A stretch of 5,461 nt of DNA from Flavobacteriales bacterium (lineage in GTDB: Bacteria; Bacteroidota; Bacteroidia; Flavobacteriales_D; CANHHI01). Within the stretch, counting starts at the first letter, position 1. Every line of letters starts with the position of its first letter. The position numbers and the translations under genes are program-made. The DNA is taken from assembly GCA_947460225.1 (NCBI GenBank), contig CANHHI010000108.1:1-5461 (forward strand), read 5' to 3'. Below, in pieces: positions 1 to 5,001 of the stretch. Under the pieces are notes generated by a model, which saw only the letters and a list, made by a program, of their open reading frames with translations, ran no database searches and was not told the origin of the DNA.

Positions 1-122
1 AAAACCGTTCCTTTGCTATCGGCAATGGCTGCATCAACTTCTTCGGGACTGGTAAGTTCTTGAAAACCAGCGTCTGTGAGCTCTTTTTTCATTGGAGCTA
101 CAATTTCTATGGGGTAGTACAT
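1..122 (-). CDS. BrxA/BrxB family bacilliredoxin, N-terminal part (cut by window edge)
   Basis: Reading leftwards from an ATG at 122-120 gives 40 codons, open to the window edge. The protein begins MYYPIEIVAPMKKELTDAGF and continues QELTSPEEVDAAIADSKGTV. This is the characteristic N-terminus of the YphP/YqiW (BrxA/BrxB, formerly DUF1094) family. Family members are small cytoplasmic thioredoxin-fold proteins that remove bacillithiol from S-bacillithiolated proteins. The family's active-site Cys-Gly-Cys lies a little past residue 50, so it is outside the window and its presence here cannot be checked. A well-formed promoter lies upstream on the same strand, with about 28 bases between its -7 box and the ATG, and there is no Shine-Dalgarno sequence. 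The gene is divergent from the cysteine synthase gene. Family assignment is firm from the N-terminal match; use of bacillithiol by this organism is inference. Confidence 0.85.
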   Translation of the reverse strand, partial: MYYPIEIVAPMKKELTDAGFQELTSPEEVDAAIADSKGTV

Positions 123-150
123 ATTATTTAGAATTTGTTTAAATAAAGTG

Positions 151-181
151 CAAATTTAAAAATAAAAAGCAAAAAAACAAA
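151..181 (-). promoter_or_regulatory. Bacteroidota-type promoter of the bacilliredoxin gene
   Basis: On the minus strand TTTG (181-178) is followed by 19 bases and then TAAATTTG (158-151). This fits the Bacteroidota housekeeping promoter (-33 TTTG, -7 TAnnTTTG) exactly. Transcription would start near 145, giving a leader of roughly 20-25 bases before the ATG at 122. The -33 element lies just upstream of the cysteine synthase -7 box on the other strand, so the two promoters are back to back. Confidence 0.75.
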
Positions 182-196
182 ATGCCAAAAAATAGG

Positions 197-204
197 TATA
201 TTTG
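197..204 (+). promoter_or_regulatory. Candidate -7 promoter box for the cysteine synthase gene
   Basis: TATATTTG matches the Bacteroidota -7 consensus TAnnTTTG and lies 16 bases before the ATG at 221. No TTTG is found 19 bases upstream (174-177 reads aaaa), so the -33 half is missing or degenerate, unlike the other promoters in this window. A start site near 210 would make the in-frame upstream ATG at 182 untranscribed from this promoter, which favours 221 as the translation start. A weak -33 element could mean the gene is regulated by an activator, but that is speculation. Confidence 0.5.
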
Positions 205-220
205 TCCCAAAATTTCTGGC

Positions 221-1141
221 ATGATTTACAATACCATATTGGAATTGGTAGGCAAAACGCCTCTTTTGCGTTTGCAAAAAATCGCTCCCATGGGCGTTGA
301 TGTGCTTTTGAAGCTAGAAGGACAAAATCCAGCAGGGAGCATTAAAGACCGAGTAGCTTTGCAACTTCTTGCAGATGCGGAAAATAGAGGTTTATTAGAC
401 AAAGACACGGTGATTATAGAATGCACCAGTGGCAATACGGGCATAGGTTTAGCCATGTGTGCAGCGGTTAAAGGCTATCCACTAGTGATCATTATGCCTG
501 ACAATGTGAGCAGTGAACGCCCAAAAATTTTGCGTGCTTATGGCGCAGAGGTGCTTTTTACACCTGCCAGTGAGGGTATGAAAGGTTGTTTGGATTTTGC
601 AGAAACTTTGCGGACTAAGTATAAAAAAGTATTTTTCCCCTATCAATTTGTCAATCCCAGCAATCCCTTGGCGCATGAATTAAGCACGGGTTTGGAAATT
701 TGGCAAGATACCGCTGGTAAAGTAGATATTGTCGTGGTGGGTATGGGCACAGGTGGAAGCATTTCGGGCATTGCCAAGGCTTTGAAAAATAAAAATCCAA
801 ATATACAAATCATTGGCGTAGAGCCAGAAGAATCACCTCTTTTAACAAAAGGCTACATTGGAGCGCATAAACTGCAAGGCATTGGCATGAGTGCGGGCTT
901 TATTCCGCCCATTTTGGCGCAAGACCTTATAGATGAGGTTGTGGTGGCAAATCACAGCGAAGCCATTGCGATGCTTAGGTTATTGGCACAAAAAGAGGGT
1001 GTTTTTGTGGGTGTGTCTTCGGGGGCTATTTTGCATTCGGCTTTGCAAGTGGCAGAGCGTGCTGAAAGCCAAGGTAAAACAATAGTTGTGCCCATGATGG
1101 ACGGGGCGTATCGTTATCTATCGGAAGATATATTTGCCTAA
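221..1141 (+). CDS. cysM: PLP-dependent cysteine synthase (O-acetylserine sulfhydrylase family, CysM-like)
   Basis: This 306-residue cytoplasmic enzyme should make L-cysteine from O-acetylserine and sulfide (or thiosulfate, if truly CysM). It is a fold-type II PLP enzyme of about normal length for the family. Visible motifs are ELVGKTPLLRL near residues 8-18; NPAGSIKDR at 36-44 with the PLP Schiff-base Lys42; the substrate loop TSGNTG at 69-74; the PLP phosphate loop GTGGS at 176-180; HKLQGIG at 216-222; and VSSGA at 265-269, whose Ser contacts the PLP ring nitrogen in the family. NPAGS-KDR is the CysM-style form of the lysine motif. Oddities: the usual C-terminal PDSGERYLS-type segment reads MDGAYRYLS (293-301), and GIGMSAGF carries two extra residues relative to the common GIGAGF. 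The start at 221 is preferred to 182 because the upstream ATG would precede the promoter box and the family starts here. CysM versus CysK, or a related beta-synthase, is not settled by sequence alone. Confidence 0.9.
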   Translation: MIYNTILELVGKTPLLRLQKIAPMGVDVLLKLEGQNPAGSIKDRVALQLLADAENRGLLDKDTVIIECTSGNTGIGLAMCAAVKGYPLVIIMPDNVSSERPKILRAYGAEVLFTPASEGMKGCLDFAETLRTKYKKVFFPYQFVNPSNPLAHELSTGLEIWQDTAGKVDIVVVGMGTGGSISGIAKALKNKNPNIQIIGVEPEESPLLTKGYIGAHKLQGIGMSAGFIPPILAQDLIDEVVVANHSEAIAMLRLLAQKEGVFVGVSSGAILHSALQVAERAESQGKTIVVPMMDGAYRYLSEDIFA

Positions 1142-1158
1142 CTTATTTAAAAATTATT

Positions 1159-1189
1159 TTTGAAAAAAGGGATAAAATCTTTACTTTTG
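1159..1189 (+). promoter_or_regulatory. Bacteroidota-type promoter of pyrH-frr
   Basis: TTTG (1159-1162), a 19-base spacer and TACTTTTG (1182-1189) match the -33/-7 consensus exactly and with the same spacing as the bacilliredoxin and topA promoters. The predicted transcription start is near 1195, only a few bases before the pyrH initiation codon. Confidence 0.75.
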
Positions 1190-1202
1190 CCTGAAAATGC
1201 TT

Positions 1203-1916
1203 ATGCGCTATAAAAGAATTTTACTCAAACTCAGCGGAGAGTCGCTCATGGGAAGCCAGTCTTTTGGCATAGACAATAAAATTTTAAAACAATACGCAAC
1301 GGAAATCCATGAAGTTGCCCAAATGGGCGTGCAGATTGCCGTTGTGATTGGTGGAGGGAATATTTTTAGAGGCGTTCAAGCAGAAGAAGCAGGCATGGAT
1401 AGAACCCATGGCGATTATATGGGCATGCTCGCTACTATGATTAACAGCATGGCTTTGCAAGCGGCACTGGAAAAAACGGGATTAACCACTAGACTCTTGT
1501 CTGCCATTGCCATGGATCAAATTGCCGAACCTTTTATACGTCGTCGTGCAGTGAGGCATTTGGAGAAAAACCGTGTGGTTATTTTTGGTGCGGGCACGGG
1601 CAATCCTTATTTTACAACAGATACAGCAGCGGCTTTGCGTGCGGTGGAAATTGAAGCAGATATTATTTTAAAAGGCACACGGGTGGACGGCATTTATGAT
1701 GCAGACCCAGAAAAAAATCCAAATGCAGTCAAATATGAAAGTGTTTCTTTTACCGAAGCCTACCAAAAGGATTTGCGGGTGATGGATTTGACGGCTTTTA
1801 CTTTGTGTAAAGAAAATAGCGTGCCTATTTTGGTTTTTGACATCAACCAAGTGGGCAATTTGAAACGCATCGTGCAAGGCGAAAACATAGGTACAATTGT
1901 TCATAACAAAGATTAA
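1203..1916 (+). CDS. pyrH: UMP kinase (uridylate kinase)
   Basis: This 237-residue cytoplasmic enzyme phosphorylates UMP to UDP with ATP in pyrimidine nucleotide synthesis; bacterial members are hexamers of the amino-acid-kinase fold, usually inhibited by UTP. Motifs seen: YKRILLKLSGE (3-13) with the nucleotide-phosphate Lys; GGGNIFRG (50-57); DYMGMLAT (71-78), which is diagnostic for bacterial PyrH; GAGTGNPYFTTDTAAALRA (129-147), the UMP and phosphate loop; and VDGIYDADP (161-169). Length is typical (E. coli 241). An in-frame ATG at 1197 would add Met-Leu. I chose 1203 because MRYKRILLKLSGE is the usual family start, but 1197 would lie at the expected transcription start and could be used leaderlessly. 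frr follows after 10 bases, so the two are cotranscribed. Confidence 0.96.
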   Translation: MRYKRILLKLSGESLMGSQSFGIDNKILKQYATEIHEVAQMGVQIAVVIGGGNIFRGVQAEEAGMDRTHGDYMGMLATMINSMALQAALEKTGLTTRLLSAIAMDQIAEPFIRRRAVRHLEKNRVVIFGAGTGNPYFTTDTAAALRAVEIEADIILKGTRVDGIYDADPEKNPNAVKYESVSFTEAYQKDLRVMDLTAFTLCKENSVPILVFDINQVGNLKRIVQGENIGTIVHNKD

Positions 1917-1926
1917 AACAGCAAAT

Positions 1927-2484
1927 ATGGAATTAGATAAAATTTTAAAAGATTTGCAAGAACACATGCAAAAAACACTCAATCACTTGGACGCAGAATT
2001 GCTCAAAGTGAGAGCAGGAAAGGCTTCTCCTGCGGTTTTGGACGGGCTTTTGGTGGATTACTACGGTGCGCCCACTTTGCTCTCGCAGGTGGCGAACATC
2101 ACAACCCCAGATGCACGGACTTTACTTGTACAACCTTGGGAACGCAAAATGTTAGAACCCATCAGCAAAGCCATTATTCAAGCCAATTTGGGATTTAATC
2201 CACAAAACAATGGTGAGGTGATTATGATTTCTATTCCTGCGCTCACGGAGGAACGCCGTAAGGACATGGTGAAAAAAGCCAAAGCGGAAACCGAAGATGC
2301 TAAAATTGGCATTCGTTCTGTGCGCAAAGACGCTATGGAAGCCTCTAAAAAATTAAAAGCGGCGGGTATTGCGGAAGATTTAATCAAAGATTTGGAAACA
2401 AAAATCCAAAAACAAACGGACGATTTTATCGCCAAGGCAGAGGTGAAATTCGTTGCCAAAGAAAAAGATATTATGACGGTTTAG
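1927..2484 (+). CDS. frr: Ribosome recycling factor
   Basis: This 185-residue cytoplasmic protein, exactly the usual RRF length, works with EF-G and IF3 to split post-termination ribosomes. Domain I is a three-helix bundle (about 1-30 and 105-185) and domain II is a small beta domain (about 31-104). Conserved stretches are VRAGKASPAVLDG (28-40), YYGAPT (45-50), QVANITTPDARTLLVQPW (54-71), IPALTEERRKDMVK (103-116) and IRSVRKDA (129-136); Arg130 and Arg133 correspond to conserved arginines needed for ribosome binding. The start at 1927 (MELDKILKDL) fits the family; an in-frame ATG at 1897 would overlap the end of pyrH and add an unrelated peptide. No promoter box or Shine-Dalgarno sequence lies in the 10-base gap after pyrH, so frr should be read from the pyrH promoter. 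Confidence 0.96.
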   Translation: MELDKILKDLQEHMQKTLNHLDAELLKVRAGKASPAVLDGLLVDYYGAPTLLSQVANITTPDARTLLVQPWERKMLEPISKAIIQANLGFNPQNNGEVIMISIPALTEERRKDMVKKAKAETEDAKIGIRSVRKDAMEASKKLKAAGIAEDLIKDLETKIQKQTDDFIAKAEVKFVAKEKDIMTV

Positions 2485-2514
2485 TGTATAGTATTTTTGT
2501 TTTTTTTCTTTAAA

Positions 2515-2538
2515 ACTTTGCATTACCAAAGTCTTTTT
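2515..2538 (+). terminator. Weak hairpin plus T-run after frr (possible intrinsic terminator)
   Basis: A perfect 6-base inverted repeat, ACTTTG (2515-2520) and CAAAGT (2527-2532), surrounds the loop CATTAC and is followed by five T residues (2534-2538). The position, 30 bases after the frr stop, suits a terminator of the pyrH-frr transcript. The stem is short with only two G-C pairs, so it may be inefficient. The left arm contains the -33 TTTG of the topA promoter, so the element is shared or coincidental. Confidence 0.3.
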
Positions 2539-2547
2539 ATAAATTTG
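2517..2547 (+). promoter_or_regulatory. Bacteroidota-type promoter of topA
   Basis: TTTG (2517-2520), a 19-base spacer (2521-2539) and TAAATTTG (2540-2547) match the consensus exactly. Only seven bases separate the -7 box from the topA ATG at 2555, so transcription should begin within a few bases of the start codon. There is no room for a Shine-Dalgarno sequence. Confidence 0.75.
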
Positions 2548-2554
2548 CTCACTG

Positions 2555-4996
2555 ATGGCAAAAAATTTGGTTATTGTGGAATCGCCAGCAAAGGCGAAAA
2601 CCATTGAAAAGTATCTTGGAAAGGATTTTCAGGTCTTGTCTAGCTATGGGCATATTCGTGATTTGCCCGATAAAGGCATGGCTATTGACATAGAAAACGG
2701 CTTTTTGCCACAGTACGAGGTGTCTGTGGATAAACAAAAACTGGTTAGTCAATTGCAAAATGAAGCCAAAAAAGCCGATTTGGTTTGGCTTGCGACCGAT
2801 GAAGACCGAGAGGGGGAGGCTATTTCTTGGCATCTTTTTGAGGTGCTCAATTTAGACCAAGAACGCACCAGACGCATCACGTTTAATGAAATTACCAAAA
2901 CAGCCATAGAAAAAGCCGTAGCCAATCCCCGTCAAATAGACCAAGATTTGGTGAATGCCCAGCAAGCACGCAGGGTTTTGGATAGAATTGTGGGTTTTGA
3001 ACTGTCGCCTATTTTGTGGCGAAAAATCCGACCATCTTTGTCTGCGGGCAGGGTGCAATCGGTTGCGGTGCGTTTGGTTGCAGATAGAGAGCGAGAAATT
3101 CAAGCGTTTAAAGCAGAAGAATATTTTAGGGTTGTTGGGCAGTTTAAAGGTGCAGGATTGGCTTTTAAGGCAGAATTGCAAGAAAAACCCAAAAACGCCA
3201 AATTGGTGGAGCAAATTTTGACCCAATTGCGCACGGCTATTTTTGCTGTAACTGCCAAAGAAACCAAGCCATTTAGCAAAACACCAGCCGCTCCTTTTAC
3301 CACCTCTACTTTGCAACAAGAAGCGAGTAGAAAATTGGGTTTTTCGCCAGCGCAAACCATGCGTGTTGCTCAAAAATTATACGAACAAGGGCATATTACC
3401 TACATGCGTACCGATGCCACCAATTTATCAAAAGACGCTTTGGCATCTGCCCAAGAGCAAATTTTGTCCAAGTTTGGCAAGCATTACCATAAAACCAGAA
3501 CCTACGCCACCAAATCAAAAGGTGCGCAGGAAGCCCACGAAGCCATTCGCCCCACGCAGTTTGCTGTGGAAAATTTGCCTTTGGAAAGGGAAGAACAAAA
3601 ATTATACGAACTTATCTACAAACGCACCTTGGCGTCTCAAATGGCAGATGCGACTTTGGAACGCACCAAAATTAGACTAGAAACACCAGCGGCACCGCAT
3701 ATTTTTGTGGCAACAGGAGAAGTCTTGAAATTTGACGGGTTTTTAAAGTTATACAAAGAAAGCCACGATGATGAAAACTTGGAGGAATCTGAGGAAGGTG
3801 CTTTGCCCGATGTAGCCATTGGCGATGCGGTGGAGACTTTGGAAATTAGAGCGCAACAAAAATTTACCCAACATCCAGCTAGATATACGGAAGCCTCTTT
3901 GGTGCGCCGTTTGGAGGAATTGGGCATAGGCAGACCTTCTACCTATGCGCCGACTTTGGCGACCATACAAAAGCGTGAATACGTTTTGCGCCAAGATTTG
4001 GAAGGACAGGCGGTAACTCGCTTGGTGTACGTGCTGAAAAATCAAAATATTACCCAAGAAAACAAACCCGAAACCGTAGGTTCTGAAAAAAAGAAATTGT
4101 TCCCAACGGATATAGGCTTTTTGGTGAATGACTTTTTGGTGAGCCATTTTGCCAATATTGTTGATTTTAACTTTACCGCTCAGGTGGAAGGGGAATTTGA
4201 CCAAATTGCAGATGGCAAATTGCCTTGGCAAAAAATGCTTGCGCAATTTTATGGTGGATTCCACAAAAACGTAGATGATACCTTGCAAAACAGCGATAAG
4301 GTCAAAAAAGCGCATTTGCTTGGCGTAGATGAAAAAACCAAAAAAAATGTATATGTGCGTTTGACACGCTTTGGACCTGCTGTTCAGGTGGGTGAAGCCG
4401 ATGAAGAGCCTACGTATGTTTCTTTGCCCAAGGGCAAAAATATGCTAGATTTCACCTTGGCAGATGCTTTGCATTTATTGGAGCAACCCAGACTTCCAAG
4501 GAATTTGGGTACTTTTCAAGGTGCAGAAGTGGTGGTGTCTGCGGGCAGATTTGGTCCCTATATTCGCCACAACAGCAAGTTTTATTCCATAAAAACCAAA
4601 GACGGGGACGACCCAATGACCATTACTTTGGCGCGTGCCTCTGAGATTATTGTGCGTGACAGCGACCCCAATAAAGGCGTGATTAAAGTTTTTGCAGATG
4701 ATTTGAAAATATTAGAAGGCAGATACGGTGCTTATATTAAGCATGGCACAGATAACATTAAAATACCAGCCATATACAAAAAAGATCCCTCTGTGCTGAC
4801 TTTGCAACAGGTAGAGGAAATTGTTGCCCAAGCTCCGCCACAAACACAAAAAGCAGGGGCTAGGAAAGCTGTCGCTAAAAAAGCGAGTGCGCCTGTCAAA
4901 GCAGCCAAAGCCAGTACGGCTAAGGCAGGTAAAGCCAAAACAGCGAGTAAAACTACTAAAAAATCGGCGGTCTCTAAAAAAAGCAAACCCTCCTAG
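2555..4996 (+). CDS. topA: DNA topoisomerase I (type IA), zinc-finger-free with basic tail
   Basis: This 813-residue enzyme relaxes negative supercoils by transient single-strand cleavage. The Toprim domain (about 3-115) shows VIVESPAKAKTI with catalytic Glu9 and the Mg-binding TDEDREGE at 81-88 (Asp82, Asp84, Glu88). The central type IA domain has SAGRVQSVAVRL (163-174), GHITYMRTDATNLS (279-292) with active-site Tyr283 and Arg285, and EAHEAIRPT (326-334). LGIGRPSTYAPT (456-467) is also typical. The C-terminus has no Cys4 zinc ribbons, and I see no cysteine anywhere in the protein. Instead there are three Topo_C-like repeats marked by RFGPAVQVG (605-613), RFGPYIRHN (665-673) and RYGAYIKHG (723-731). 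Residues 766-813 form a disordered-looking tail with 15 Lys and 14 Ala, like a histone H1 tail, likely to bind DNA. The start matches the family N-terminus. The ureohydrolase-like gene follows 2 bases after the stop. Confidence 0.97.
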   Translation: MAKNLVIVESPAKAKTIEKYLGKDFQVLSSYGHIRDLPDKGMAIDIENGFLPQYEVSVDKQKLVSQLQNEAKKADLVWLATDEDREGEAISWHLFEVLNLDQERTRRITFNEITKTAIEKAVANPRQIDQDLVNAQQARRVLDRIVGFELSPILWRKIRPSLSAGRVQSVAVRLVADREREIQAFKAEEYFRVVGQFKGAGLAFKAELQEKPKNAKLVEQILTQLRTAIFAVTAKETKPFSKTPAAPFTTSTLQQEASRKLGFSPAQTMRVAQKLYEQGHITYMRTDATNLSKDALASAQEQILSKFGKHYHKTRTYATKSKGAQEAHEAIRPTQFAVENLPLEREEQKLYELIYKRTLASQMADATLERTKIRLETPAAPHIFVATGEVLKFDGFLKLYKESHDDENLEESEEGALPDVAIGDAVETLEIRAQQKFTQHPARYTEASLVRRLEELGIGRPSTYAPTLATIQKREYVLRQDLEGQAVTRLVYVLKNQNITQENKPETVGSEKKKLFPTDIGFLVNDFLVSHFANIVDFNFTAQVEGEFDQIADGKLPWQKMLAQFYGGFHKNVDDTLQNSDKVKKAHLLGVDEKTKKNVYVRLTRFGPAVQVGEADEEPTYVSLPKGKNMLDFTLADALHLLEQPRLPRNLGTFQGAEVVVSAGRFGPYIRHNSKFYSIKTKDGDDPMTITLARASEIIVRDSDPNKGVIKVFADDLKILEGRYGAYIKHGTDNIKIPAIYKKDPSVLTLQQVEEIVAQAPPQTQKAGARKAVAKKASAPVKAAKASTAKAGKAKTASKTTKKSAVSKKSKPS

Positions 4997-5001
4997 TGAT
5001 G
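4994..5001 (+). promoter_or_regulatory. Tandem stop and start overlap joining topA to the next gene
   Basis: The junction reads TAGTGATG. TAG (4994-4996) ends topA, the next in-frame codon TGA (4997-4999) is a second stop, and ATG (4999-5001) shares its A with that TGA. There is no promoter box or Shine-Dalgarno sequence nearby, so the downstream gene is probably translated by reinitiation or coupling from topA. Confidence 0.6.

Noticed and set aside
182..220. Upstream in-frame start at 182 for the cysteine synthase, adding 13 residues
   Set aside because: The extension spans the -7 box TATATTTG and precedes the predicted transcript start, and it does not resemble the family N-terminus.
1149..1161. 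AAAAA-TTA-TTTTT inverted repeat after the cysteine synthase gene
   Set aside because: The stem is entirely A-T with a three-base loop and no following G-C-rich part, so it is too weak to call a terminator.
1897..1926. Upstream in-frame ATG at 1897 for frr
   Set aside because: It would overlap pyrH by 20 bases and add ten residues absent from RRF proteins; the 1927 start gives exactly the standard length of 185.
2492..2507. TATTTTTG at 2492-2499 and the run of eight T at 2500-2507 as a second topA promoter or a terminator
   Set aside because: No TTTG is found at the -33 distance for the box, and no stem precedes the T-run, so both are more simply explained by AT-rich spacer composition.
2852..3373. 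Long open frame on the minus strand inside topA (173 codons)
   Set aside because: It lies wholly opposite a well-conserved gene, its translation resembles no family I recognise, and no promoter box precedes it.
3749..4315. 188-codon open frame on the minus strand inside topA
   Set aside because: It is a shadow of the conserved topA frame, with a translation rich in Phe, Arg and His and no recognisable motif.
4848..4990. Repetitive lysine/alanine coding DNA at the end of topA as a DNA repeat element
   Set aside because: The repetition comes from amino-acid composition (Lys, Ala, Ser, Thr) in an open frame; no exact unit recurs in regular spacing.
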